Shown here piece after piece: positions 7,731-15,892 of a DNA stretch of 31,768 bases (positions are counted from its first letter, which is position 1; each line of letters begins with the position of its first letter). The notes beneath the pieces were generated by a model. That model was not told the DNA's origin. It did no database searches and saw only the letters and a list, made by a program, of their open reading frames with translations. The position numbers and the translations under genes were made by a program. The DNA is from CAYINU01 sp964364855 (GTDB taxonomy: Bacteria > Margulisbacteria > Marinamargulisbacteria > CAYINU01), in NCBI GenBank assembly GCA_964364855.1, contig CAYINU010000009.1, forward strand, positions 1 to 31,768, given 5' to 3'.

Positions 7731-8840
7731 TTAGTTGATGTGGTGACGTAAGAAAGCGGGTACGTCTAAGCTTGGATCGTCACCAGATGGCCGTTCAGAT
7801 GCTTCGGGGATGTCGACTGACCGAATGCTGATGCCATCTTGGCGTTCGGTGGCTTGGGATCGGCTGACAGGTCTGTTTTCCGTATTGCGATTAAACCCCG
7901 TGGCAATAACCGTGATCATTATCTCGTCTTTCATCCGCGGGTCTACGACTGAACCAAACAAAATATTGGCTTCCGGGTCGACCGCGTTGTAAATCACATC
8001 AGCGGCATCGTGGACTTCATGCAGAGTCAGATTTTCGCCGCCGGTAACATTCAAAATTACCCCCGTAGCGCCGGTGATGGTCTCCTCCAGAAGCGGCGAG
8101 GAAATGGCTTGTTCGGCAGCCTCGATAGCACGGTTGCTGCCACTGGCACGCCCGATACCCATCATGGCCGATCCGGAATCTTTCATAATGGTTTTAACGT
8201 CGGCGAAGTCCAGATTAATTAATCCGGGGATCGTAATCAGATCCGCAATACCCTGCACCCCTTGGCGCAAGACTTCGTCGGCGATCTTAAACGCGTCTGT
8301 CATGGTCGTCATGCTCTCGACAACCTGGAGGAGCTTGTCGTTGGGAATCACAATTAACGCGTCGACTTCTTTGCGGAGCTGTTCAATGCCTTCCAAGGCT
8401 TGGCGAGCACGGACGGGTCCCTCGAACCGAAACGGTTTGGTCACGACGCCAATGGTTAGTGCGCCCATCTCTTTGGCGACAGAAGCGACTACAGGAGAGG
8501 CCCCCGTGCCGGTACCCCCACCCATCCCGGATGTGATAAAGACCATATCCGCACCTTCGAGTGCCATTTCAACATCTTCTTTGCTTTCAAGCGCGGCCTG
8601 TTCGCCGACGGTAGGGCGTGCACCTCCGCCGAGCCCTTTCGTAATCTTAGTTCCGATCTGAAGTTTATGGTCGGCCAAGCTGACATTGAGCGCTTGCAGA
8701 TCCGTATTCATCACCCAAAACTCGACCCCTTTAAAATTCGACCCGATCATCCGGTTGACGGCATTGCTTCCCCCGCCACCGATGCCCATGACTTTGATAC
8801 TTGCGAATTGTTTTAGGTTTTCTTGCACGCGTTCCTCCAT
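7731..8840 (-). CDS. ftsZ: Cell division GTPase FtsZ
   Basis: FtsZ is the tubulin-like GTPase that forms the cytokinetic ring. The 369-residue protein shows GIGGGGSNAVNRM near the N terminus, the tubulin signature GGGTGTGASPVVA at about 107-119, and the T7-loop segment NLDFADVKTIM that completes the GTPase site of the neighbouring subunit. A short variable linker is followed by the C-terminal peptide LDVPAFLRHH (358-367), the docking site for FtsA and other tethers. The ATG at 8840 is preceded by AAGG. It follows ftsA by 49 bp, the largest gap in this operon. Confidence 0.99.
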   Translation of the reverse strand: MEERVQENLKQFASIKVMGIGGGGSNAVNRMIGSNFKGVEFWVMNTDLQALNVSLADHKLQIGTKITKGLGGGARPTVGEQAALESKEDVEMALEGADMVFITSGMGGGTGTGASPVVASVAKEMGALTIGVVTKPFRFEGPVRARQALEGIEQLRKEVDALIVIPNDKLLQVVESMTTMTDAFKIADEVLRQGVQGIADLITIPGLINLDFADVKTIMKDSGSAMMGIGRASGSNRAIEAAEQAISSPLLEETITGATGVILNVTGGENLTLHEVHDAADVIYNAVDPEANILFGSVVDPRMKDEIMITVIATGFNRNTENRPVSRSQATERQDGISIRSVDIPEASERPSGDDPSLDVPAFLRHHIN

Positions 8841-8889
8841 ATTTGCCTTGGCGCTTGTTCAAATGGTAACACGCAAAATGTCGTTTATT

Positions 8890-10101
8890 CTAGTTGGTCA
8901 ACTCATCCTTAATGAGCAGGGCAATGTGGCGTTGTACACGGAACCATAATGACGGCGATGTGTTCTCAGTGCGTGTTGGAGGCGTTTTGCGATGGTGGTG
9001 GTATGCATAGCCGATCAGTCCTACCGGGAGCACGGAAAACCGCTCATCGGGAACGGCCACTAGCCGTTTGCACGGCACGACTTTTCGTTGCCATTGAGCG
9101 GATAAAAGGGCAGAAAATCCGGGTAGCAACAACGTGGGACGCGTGAGCAAAATCGGCTCAGGCAAGCGGCTCATGGGGATTTTGTCTTGCAGCAAGCGCA
9201 GCAATTCGTGGACACGGGCTTCGATGATGCGAGCGACCAGCCGTTGCTCAATTTTGTGCTGGCCTTCGGTTTTGTGATGGACGTCGATGGTGGTGTCGGC
9301 GGGGACTTTTAATGGGCTGACGTGCCCGTAAAGAATTTTGACGCGCTCGGCCTCGGGAACAGTCAAGTTGAGGCAAATGGCGAGATCCGAGGTAAGGGTA
9401 TCGCCACCGATGGGTACAACGGCTGCTTCGTATAGTAGGCCGTCGTAATAAAGGCCCAATTTAGTAAACCGCCCGCCGATGTCCAATACCGCGCAGCCCT
9501 TGGGATAGTCCATGGACACCGCAAAAGGAAAGGCCAGCAGATCCCAGGCCAAGCCGCCTACCCGCAGGCCGCAGGATCGCACGGCATGCAGTGTCGCCCG
9601 GACATTTTGCGGATTTGCATAGACCAAATTGGCTTCCAGCTCCAAACGGCTGCCAAACATGCCAACGGGGTTTTCCACGCGGCGATGATCCACTTTGTAG
9701 GCGAGGGGGATGGCGTGGATGAGTTTGAGGTCTGTGACGCCGGTCTCTTGTTTGCAGCGCGTGGTGACGTCCACCTGATCCTGTACGCTGATATAGCCAC
9801 TCGGGTCTTTGGATTGGACCACACTGGTTTGGCGCACGATGCGGCATCCGCCCAGAGGCACATTCGACACTGCCTGAACGGGCCTGACGCCAGCGGCTTG
9901 AACGGCCCGCTGAATTGCACGTTCAATGGATTTTCTAAAATCGGTAAATTGGGTGACGATTCCTTTTTCAACCCCAGCCGTGACGCAAGCCCCCGTTCCC
10001 AGGGGCTTAATGGCCCCGGCAGCCGAGACTTCCGCAATTAAAACGCTGACGGTGTTAGACCCGATATCGATTCCCGCGATCGTGGACTCAGTGTGCGGCA
10101 T
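8890..10101 (-). CDS. ftsA: Cell division protein FtsA
   Basis: FtsA is the actin-like membrane tether of FtsZ. The 403-residue protein has the ATPase landmarks GIDIGSNTVSVLIAE (phosphate 1), the FtsA-specific 1C subdomain, VLDIGGRFTKLGLY (phosphate 2) and VVPIGGDTLTSDLA. The last 20-25 residues contain WFRVQRHIALLIK, an amphipathic helix suitable as the membrane-targeting sequence. Its start overlaps the ftsQ end by 14 bp. The order ftsQ-ftsA-ftsZ is the classical dcw arrangement. Confidence 0.97.
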   Translation of the reverse strand: MPHTESTIAGIDIGSNTVSVLIAEVSAAGAIKPLGTGACVTAGVEKGIVTQFTDFRKSIERAIQRAVQAAGVRPVQAVSNVPLGGCRIVRQTSVVQSKDPSGYISVQDQVDVTTRCKQETGVTDLKLIHAIPLAYKVDHRRVENPVGMFGSRLELEANLVYANPQNVRATLHAVRSCGLRVGGLAWDLLAFPFAVSMDYPKGCAVLDIGGRFTKLGLYYDGLLYEAAVVPIGGDTLTSDLAICLNLTVPEAERVKILYGHVSPLKVPADTTIDVHHKTEGQHKIEQRLVARIIEARVHELLRLLQDKIPMSRLPEPILLTRPTLLLPGFSALLSAQWQRKVVPCKRLVAVPDERFSVLPVGLIGYAYHHHRKTPPTRTENTSPSLWFRVQRHIALLIKDELTN

Positions 10102-10813
10102 AGCTCACAATTACCCGTTTTGCCGCGCGAAGGTCAATTTGCGAAATCGTAACGTTCGGCGAGGTTGAAATCTGGGTTAAAAAGAGCTTCAGATAATCCA
10201 ATTTTTCATTCAATTTATACCGGGAGCCCAAGTAGACCGAACCATATTCGGCAGATTGCAATACGATCGTGTTCGCGGGATCTAGGTAGATGGACCACAC
10301 TTGCAGCGGGAATCGCGTATCCAGGCCTTTTAAAAGGGTTTGAATGATGTCGAATTGATCTGAACGAAGTTTTTCGCCCATGAGGTCATCCTCAGAAATA
10401 CCGCTGACAACGGGTAGCACATCGGCCTTTGGGGGGAGATAGTCCGATGAGACACTCCTCAGCAACGTGCCATCTGCGGCAGCAAACATGGGGCTTCCTG
10501 TACGGCCGATGCGTATCCAGGCTTTTTTGGTCTGGATACCGACGCGCAAGGTGCGAAATCCCTTAAAGCCAATGTGAATCTTGTCCGCGGCTGGCAGTTC
10601 CTGGTACCAAGTGCCTCGAAATCGGGTTTGTAAAAGGGTAACAATCCATGATCGCCCCACGAAAGGATCAAAAAAAGGCTGAATCTCGGATTGCGCAATA
10701 AAGCCGCTAGGGCCATATTCAACGGTGTCAATTTGCAGAGCCGGACTCCAAACAAGTATGGCAACAATGGCCACCAGTACCAGTAGCGTCAGCCAGCGAA
10801 AAAGCCGTTTCAT
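10088..10813 (-). CDS. ftsQ: Cell division protein FtsQ (DivIB)
   Basis: This 241-residue bitopic protein has a short cytoplasmic N terminus (MKRLFRW), one transmembrane helix at about 7-24, and a periplasmic POTRA domain (about 26-98, starting IDTVEYGPSGFI) followed by a beta domain. FtsQ scaffolds FtsB/FtsL and links early and late divisome proteins. Sequence conservation in this family is low, so the call rests on topology, the POTRA-like pattern and the position between ddl and ftsA. The start overlaps the ddl stop by 4 bp (ATGA). Confidence 0.92.
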   Translation of the reverse strand: MKRLFRWLTLLVLVAIVAILVWSPALQIDTVEYGPSGFIAQSEIQPFFDPFVGRSWIVTLLQTRFRGTWYQELPAADKIHIGFKGFRTLRVGIQTKKAWIRIGRTGSPMFAAADGTLLRSVSSDYLPPKADVLPVVSGISEDDLMGEKLRSDQFDIIQTLLKGLDTRFPLQVWSIYLDPANTIVLQSAEYGSVYLGSRYKLNEKLDYLKLFLTQISTSPNVTISQIDLRAAKRVIVSYAAH

Positions 10814-11721
10814 TGTGCGGTTGCCAGGATGGTCTCCACCAATGCGTCAAACGAGATGCCGGCTTCCTTGGCCTGAGCCGGAAGATCTGACAAATCGGTA
10901 AGGCCGGGAATGGTGTTGATTTCCAAAATATAAGGGTCATTTTCCGTGTCAATCATCAAATCCACCCGCGACATCCCCATGCAATTGCAGGCGATGTGGG
11001 CGTCGACGGCGGCTTGTTTGCATTTGGCTTCCAGGTCCGGATCCAGTTCGGCTGGCAAAATAAACTCGGTTTGGCCTTCAGTATATTTGGCGACATAGTC
11101 ATAAAACCTGCGCTTGGTGCGCAATTCCAAGATCGGCAATGCAAACGGCTTGCCATCCAGCTCCAGTATGCCGATCGTGATTTCGCGGCCTTTCACGAAG
11201 GGTTCTATGACAAACGCAGAATAGTGGGTAAATAGCGAGGGAAAAGCCTGATCAAATTGCATCTGGGAATCAAAAATTTGTGTTCCCACAGACGATCCCC
11301 CGTCGATGGGCTTGATGATGATCGGGTAGCCGAATGGCAGCGCAGGACGAGATTCACCGGCTTTCGCGGTTACAAACGGAAGGGTGGGCAAATCGCTGCA
11401 CATCAGAACCTTTTTGGTCACGGCCTTGTCCATTGTTAGCGCCGCTGCCAATACTCGGGACCCGGTATACGGAATGCCCCTCATTTGCAGATAGCCTTGG
11501 ATAACGCCATCTTCCCCGCCTTTTCCGTGGAGCACAATAAATGCGATATCCATTTCCGACTTTAGAATCGGGTCCACAGCAGGATCTACTTTGAATGCGC
11601 GATATCCCAGACGAATCAGAGCCTGGTATACATTTTCCCCGGAGCGCAAAGAGACATCTCTCTCGTCCGAAGTACCACCCAGCAATACGCCGATACGCTT
11701 GTTACGAAGGGACTCAATCAT
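10810..11721 (-). CDS. ddl: D-alanine--D-alanine ligase
   Basis: Ddl joins two D-alanines with ATP to make the dipeptide added to UDP-MurNAc-tripeptide. The 303-residue ATP-grasp enzyme has LLGGTSDERDVSLRSG at the N terminus, VLHGKGGEDGVIQGYL, the lysine-containing IIKPIDGGSSVGT and the Mg-binding ILEINTIPGLTDLSD near the C terminus. Its length and short linkers match the DdlB type usually found in dcw clusters. It overlaps murB by 8 bp. Confidence 0.97.
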   Translation of the reverse strand: MIESLRNKRIGVLLGGTSDERDVSLRSGENVYQALIRLGYRAFKVDPAVDPILKSEMDIAFIVLHGKGGEDGVIQGYLQMRGIPYTGSRVLAAALTMDKAVTKKVLMCSDLPTLPFVTAKAGESRPALPFGYPIIIKPIDGGSSVGTQIFDSQMQFDQAFPSLFTHYSAFVIEPFVKGREITIGILELDGKPFALPILELRTKRRFYDYVAKYTEGQTEFILPAELDPDLEAKCKQAAVDAHIACNCMGMSRVDLMIDTENDPYILEINTIPGLTDLSDLPAQAKEAGISFDALVETILATAQ

Positions 11722-12559
11722 GAATCAATCTCACTTCTGGTTCCAGCCGGATGCCACTTTGCTCAAAAACGCAGTGTTGGATATGACGGATAACGGCGAC
11801 GGTATTGGCGTAGGTGGCATTGCCCAAATTGACCAAAAAATTCGCATGTAGAGGTGAAACCTGCACGTTTTTGTAAGTATATCCCTTCAACCCCGCTGCG
11901 TCGATGAGCTTTGCCGCAAAAAATCCGGGTGGATTTTTGAAGGTGCTGCCAAACGTTGGCTGGCGTAAAGGCTGTTTCGCAAGCCGCATGCGAATATTGG
12001 CTTGTATCGCTTCCCGAATGTTATCACGGGGTATCAGAGCAAACGCGGTTTCCATGACAATGAGGTCTCCAGATTGGAAGAGACTGCTGCGATAACCAAA
12101 CGCGCATGCGCCGTTATCCAAAACGTGCAGGTTGCCGCTGCGGTCCATGGCACGCACTGCGGTGATGATTTGGGAGACGTCCTGATCCCAGCATCCGAAA
12201 TTCATTACCGTCATGCCACCGACGGTAGCGGGGACGCCTGCGCAAAATTCCAGGCCAGAGAGGCCTTCATCCACCAGATGCTGATGCAAGGCTTGTATCG
12301 ACAGGCCGCCATGGGCCCACAGCGTATGACCTTCCCGCCGAACCGGTAAAAAATCAGGCCCCAGCCGGAGAATAGGTAGGGTCAAATGGTCGGGGTCGAT
12401 CAGGCTGTTTGAGCCTTTGCCCATCACGATGGCTTGGGGGAAGGCACGCAATGCAGCCTGCAGCTCATCTGGAGAGCTGACCGTGATGACACGATTGGCG
12501 GTACCGGCCAGACGAAAACTGACCAAGTCGGTAAGCGGTACGTTGCGGCGGTCTAACAT
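11714..12559 (-). CDS. murB: UDP-N-acetylenolpyruvoylglucosamine reductase
   Basis: MurB is the FAD enzyme that reduces UDP-GlcNAc-enolpyruvate to UDP-MurNAc. The 281-residue protein has the FAD-binding VMGKGSNSLI, the GVPATVGGMTVMNFG segment (the family usually reads G.PG.VGG...MN.G), YRSSLFQ, and GSTFKNPPG with the catalytic serine at about 204. LEPEV lies near the C terminus and holds the second acid. The absence of an additional C-terminal domain and the YRSS motif resemble the shorter type II class of MurB. It overlaps murC by 7 bp. Confidence 0.96.
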   Translation of the reverse strand: MLDRRNVPLTDLVSFRLAGTANRVITVSSPDELQAALRAFPQAIVMGKGSNSLIDPDHLTLPILRLGPDFLPVRREGHTLWAHGGLSIQALHQHLVDEGLSGLEFCAGVPATVGGMTVMNFGCWDQDVSQIITAVRAMDRSGNLHVLDNGACAFGYRSSLFQSGDLIVMETAFALIPRDNIREAIQANIRMRLAKQPLRQPTFGSTFKNPPGFFAAKLIDAAGLKGYTYKNVQVSPLHANFLVNLGNATYANTVAVIRHIQHCVFEQSGIRLEPEVRLIHD

Positions 12560-13962
12560 GCCGATTTGTTTTTAAGCAAAGTGAGTAGTTCTTTGGCCAC
12601 CGTATGGATGTCTCCTGCGCCCATCGTAATCACCACGTCGCCTGGTCGGAGGCGATTGGCTAGCAACTGCGGCACGCGGCTTTTGTAACGGACAAATTCG
12701 CAGTGGGGATGAGCCGTCATTTCTTCCGCAATGCGTTTGGCGGAGATGGGCTGGGTATGGGGCTCATGGGCGCCATAAATTTCGGTGATGATGACTTCGT
12801 CTGCGGCATCGAAACTCCGCGCGAATTCGTGCAGTAGGTCTCGGGTTCGGGAGTACCGATGTGGCTGAAACACGCAGACTAACCGTCTTCCAAAGGCGGC
12901 CTTGGCTGCAGATAGCGTTGCTTTGATTTCAGTGGGGTGATGACCGTAATCATCGTATACTGAGACATTGCCTGCGGTGCCCAGCAATTGCATACGCCGT
13001 TTGGTGCCCGTAAAGCGTTGTAGACTATTGCGAATCGTGTCCGGATCAATCCCTTCTCTAAGCGCCACCGCAATCGCACCAAGGGCGTTTAACACGTGAT
13101 GCTTCCCATACAACTGAATGATAAATGTGCCCAGCGCCTTGCCAAATGCAGTGACTTCAAAGCGCGTGCCTTCCGGGGAACATACAAGGTCTGATGCTTT
13201 CACATCAGCTGCGTGGGCAATCCCCACTGTCAGCCGATGCTCGGGGCGTAGCGGTGCGGCCAATGTCATGACGGTAGCATCATCGGCGTTGACGACGACA
13301 TATCCGCTGACCATATCAATGTCGGTCATAAATTGCGAAAAATGGCCATGGAGATTTTCCACGGTTTTGAAGTAATTCATATGTTCGGGCTCGATATTGG
13401 TGACGATGCCGATATTGGGGGCAATCAATAAAAAAGTGCCATCACTCTCGTCAGACTCGACAATGCAGTATTGTCCGGCATCCAGCTTGGCGTTATGACC
13501 CCGGTCCAGGACATCCGAACCGACCAAATAGGTTGGCCGCAAATCAGCGCCCTCAAACACCATCGCCAGCATGGCGGTCGAGGTGGTTTTGCCATGGGTT
13601 CCGGTAATGGCAATGCGTTTTGGGAATTGTTTGAGTACGAATTCCATCATCTCGGCGCGCTTGTAGATGGGAATGGATATTTTCTTGGCTTCGGCGTATT
13701 CGCAGTTGTCGGCCGTGATAGCGGAAGACACTACGATGCAGTGGGCTCGCCTCACATTGGCGGCCTTATGACCGATCACAATACGTGCGCCCAAGTCCTT
13801 AAGCCGAATGGTATTGGTATTTTCTTTCAGGTCAGATCCGGATACCGAATAGCCCATTTGCAGCAGAATCCGTGCAATGGCGCTCATCCCGACGCCGCCG
13901 ATACCGACAAAGTGAATGGGTTGCGAAGGGGTGATGGAGATGCTGGAAGGAGTCATGGCCAT
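12553..13962 (-). CDS. murC: UDP-N-acetylmuramate--L-alanine ligase
   Basis: MurC adds L-alanine to UDP-MurNAc. Domain order over 469 residues is standard: N-terminal Rossmann FVGIGGVGMSAIA and GSDLKE, central ATPase with Walker A ITGTHGKTTS (about 114-123), VESDESDGTFL and NIEPEHMNYF, and C-terminal DDYGHHPTEIKATL and FQPHRYSRT. DDYGHHP is specific for MurC/Mpl. Two starts are 6 bp apart (MAM-): 13962, or 13956, which would give the ATGA overlap with the upstream gene that recurs elsewhere in this operon. Confidence 0.97.
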   Translation of the reverse strand: MAMTPSSISITPSQPIHFVGIGGVGMSAIARILLQMGYSVSGSDLKENTNTIRLKDLGARIVIGHKAANVRRAHCIVVSSAITADNCEYAEAKKISIPIYKRAEMMEFVLKQFPKRIAITGTHGKTTSTAMLAMVFEGADLRPTYLVGSDVLDRGHNAKLDAGQYCIVESDESDGTFLLIAPNIGIVTNIEPEHMNYFKTVENLHGHFSQFMTDIDMVSGYVVVNADDATVMTLAAPLRPEHRLTVGIAHAADVKASDLVCSPEGTRFEVTAFGKALGTFIIQLYGKHHVLNALGAIAVALREGIDPDTIRNSLQRFTGTKRRMQLLGTAGNVSVYDDYGHHPTEIKATLSAAKAAFGRRLVCVFQPHRYSRTRDLLHEFARSFDAADEVIITEIYGAHEPHTQPISAKRIAEEMTAHPHCEFVRYKSRVPQLLANRLRPGDVVITMGAGDIHTVAKELLTLLKNKSAC

Positions 13963-15260
13963 TTTTTGTACAAATTCTCGAAAGTAGAGTGGAAGAAAAG
14001 GTGACGTTCATCGTCGTCATCATCCCGTTTAAGGGCGGCAGAATACCACGTTTTACTGGGTGCATAAAGGAGCCTGAAATGCAATTCGCGGAACTGGATC
14101 CAGCGGATCCAATCCCAGTAAATCAATGCGGTGATCCCCAAGTCCTCGGCGGCTTGAAGCAGGGTCTGGGGCTGGTAAAACGTCTCCCAGGACAACTCCC
14201 GAGCCTGGCGGTAATTGAGAAGCACATCTGCGGGTCTGACTACAAAGCCGGCCTTGGTTACGGCATCGGCCAGTTCCGATTCAAACGGAAAATCGTGATG
14301 GCCGGACAACGGAACCCAGACAATGGTAGGCGCGTGGGGCCGGGTTGCCGGTGGTGAAATCTGCAACACATCGCCCAAAACAAAGGTGGTAGAGAAGCTG
14401 TGTTGCGCGGCAACCAGAGAAGGTTGGTTGGAGACCTGGTATTGGTATTGAAACGTCATGCCCTCCACCGCGAGCTCGGTACCCACACTCCAATAATCCA
14501 GCCGAATCCGCCGGGTGTCCAATGTGCTGCTTCCCAGCCACAAAGACCATTGTTGAACGGGTCGCCATTGGCCGATGACACGGGCCAGCGATCCCAGCCC
14601 CAGTACGCCGAATTTAAAAGGGCCCGCAACGACTTCGGCAGAGGTTCCCAGGTAGCGCTGAAAAGGTTCTTTGAGAGTGGATCCCGACCATGTGAGACCC
14701 GAGTGGAAGAGATTATAGGTATAGAGTCCGACTTGTATGCCCGGTAGAACAGTGGCCAATATCCCGATATCCCCCCCATACCCTTGGGACATGGCCCCGG
14801 CCAGGTTTTGCGCTTGATACACGGCCGATATTCCTGCTGAAATCGACGGTACGATCTGAAAGCCACTGGCTACGGATAACGATGCCATTTGATGTTGGGC
14901 CTGACCATCAATTTGAGGGCGGCCATTCTCCCCGCGGCTGACCATCGGGATATCGGAGGCCGTCCAAACCAGCCCGCCCAATGACAAGGCAGCAATGTCG
15001 GTAGCCAATAGACCCTGGGCTTCGTACTGGCTGTACCCCAACCAACTCTCGTTGGTCTGAAAGCGTAAGGCCTGATGGCGGCTTTGCGCCAGGGCAGCGG
15101 GATTGGAAAATAATGCGGATGTTCCCGCTGTCAAAGGCCACGGATTTACGCGATGGAAGTAGTCCGATTCAGGCACAAAAGGGTCTATCGCATAGGCATC
15201 ACCTACCCCGACGCAAATCCCAAAAACCGCAAGTGCCATGGTGGCTAACCAAGTCTTCAT
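13953..15260 (-). CDS. Outer-membrane barrel protein with a C-terminal LpoB/CsgG-like domain, first gene of the dcw-bio operon
   Basis: I do not recognise a named family over the whole length. The 435-residue protein has a signal peptide (cleavage after about AYA, residue 24). About 270 residues follow with many glycines and alternating hydrophobic strands, and FSNPAALAQ near the start, as in PorV/FadL-like barrel proteins. From about residue 310 (TIVWVPLSGHHDFPFE) the pattern changes to alpha/beta: ELADAVTKAGFVV, LLQAAEDLGITALIYWDW and FRLLYAPSKTWYSA. That layout resembles LpoB/CsgG-type periplasmic domains (inference). An acidic run RDDDDDER lies near the end. A -10-like TATGCT lies 6 nt before the ATG. 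The 3' end overlaps murC, so it is probably made together with the wall-synthesis and division genes. Confidence 0.75.
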   Translation of the reverse strand: MKTWLATMALAVFGICVGVGDAYAIDPFVPESDYFHRVNPWPLTAGTSALFSNPAALAQSRHQALRFQTNESWLGYSQYEAQGLLATDIAALSLGGLVWTASDIPMVSRGENGRPQIDGQAQHQMASLSVASGFQIVPSISAGISAVYQAQNLAGAMSQGYGGDIGILATVLPGIQVGLYTYNLFHSGLTWSGSTLKEPFQRYLGTSAEVVAGPFKFGVLGLGSLARVIGQWRPVQQWSLWLGSSTLDTRRIRLDYWSVGTELAVEGMTFQYQYQVSNQPSLVAAQHSFSTTFVLGDVLQISPPATRPHAPTIVWVPLSGHHDFPFESELADAVTKAGFVVRPADVLLNYRQARELSWETFYQPQTLLQAAEDLGITALIYWDWIRWIQFRELHFRLLYAPSKTWYSAALKRDDDDDERHLFFHSTFENLYKKWP

Positions 15261-15266
15261 GCCCCT

Positions 15267-15272
15267 AGCATA
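15267..15272 (-). promoter_or_regulatory. -10-like TATGCT directly before the first gene of the dcw-bio operon
   Basis: On the minus strand TATGCT is followed by AGGGGC and the ATG at 15260. The best -35 candidate is TTACCC at 18 nt spacing (weak). The AGGGG is too close to the ATG to be a normal ribosome-binding site. This fits a leaderless transcript, as proposed for secG. Confidence 0.35.
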
Positions 15273-15284
15273 ACGTGGCTCCCG

Positions 15285-15315
15285 TTGACAGGGTAAGGCA
15301 TTTGTCGCTTATTAA
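15285..15315 (+). promoter_or_regulatory. Candidate promoter for the S/T-P-rich protein gene
   Basis: A perfect -35 TTGACA (15285-15290) is followed after 19 nt by TATTAA (15310-15315, 4 of 6). The spacer is longer than ideal. It lies in the 124-bp divergent region between the barrel gene and the gene starting at 15385. Confidence 0.35.
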
Positions 15316-15384
15316 CTGCAATTGAGCCTCTGCGCACGCCGATAACGGCTTTGGTTGGATCGATTGTTTAAAGGAAGGGCACCG

Positions 15385-15891
15385 ATGTTTTGCATGTGGA
15401 AAAGGGTAAGTTGTACTGTAACTGCACCAGAGGCGCTTCAAATCCTTCGCGACGTGATGGACTTTGCCCGACGCTCGGCACGCACAACAATCGCAACGGG
15501 TAGCTCGGATTACTGGAGGCACCTTGAACAATTTAAGGAATATAAAAAGAGATACCTTGTGACTCTAGATTCGGGGGTTTTAGAGAAAGTACGTGCTGAT
15601 TTGGTTGCCCAGGCATCAGCACACGAACCTGAACCTATCCTATCGACCCTGTGCGATGCGGCCGACGAGGTGTTGAGAGCCTATACGACAAGAACGCCTA
15701 CCGGCTCGCCCCGTGGCCGGCAGCCGACCTTTTTGGGTTCCCCTGGTTCTGCGGGTACTCCGTTCTCATCCCCAGTGAGAGGGGATTTGCCTCCGGTGTC
15801 GCCTGTCTCGCCAGCAACGCCTCAGACCCCGCCCTTGGGCGCAGCCGCTGCGGCAGCAGCGAGAGGTTCTGTTAGCAGACAGCTGTTTTAG
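15385..15891 (+). CDS. Unrecognised protein with alpha-helical N-terminal region and S/T-P-rich C-terminal tail
   Basis: No family recognised. The ATG at 15385 is preceded by AAGGAAGG at a good distance, so it is preferred over the in-frame TTG at 15355; an ATG at 15394 is also possible. The 168-residue product has no signal peptide or transmembrane segment. Residues about 12-100 look mostly helical and charged. The last 60 or so residues are low-complexity, with nine Ser-Pro or Thr-Pro dipeptides (for example TPTGSPRG, SPVSPATPQTPP), then an alanine run and SVSRQLF. The gene sits alone between a divergent and a convergent neighbour, ending one base before comEA. The first half is visibly less GC-rich than neighbouring genes. 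It could be an acquired gene or a fast-evolving effector-like protein; a spurious ORF is less likely given the ribosome-binding site. Confidence 0.55.
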   Translation: MFCMWKRVSCTVTAPEALQILRDVMDFARRSARTTIATGSSDYWRHLEQFKEYKKRYLVTLDSGVLEKVRADLVAQASAHEPEPILSTLCDAADEVLRAYTTRTPTGSPRGRQPTFLGSPGSAGTPFSSPVRGDLPPVSPVSPATPQTPPLGAAAAAAARGSVSRQLF

Positions 15892-15892
15892 C

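Noticed and set aside
7690..7760. Biotin operator (BirA site) before bioF
   Set aside because: Only 2 bp separate ftsZ and bioF, and no long interrupted palindrome of the BirA type was seen.
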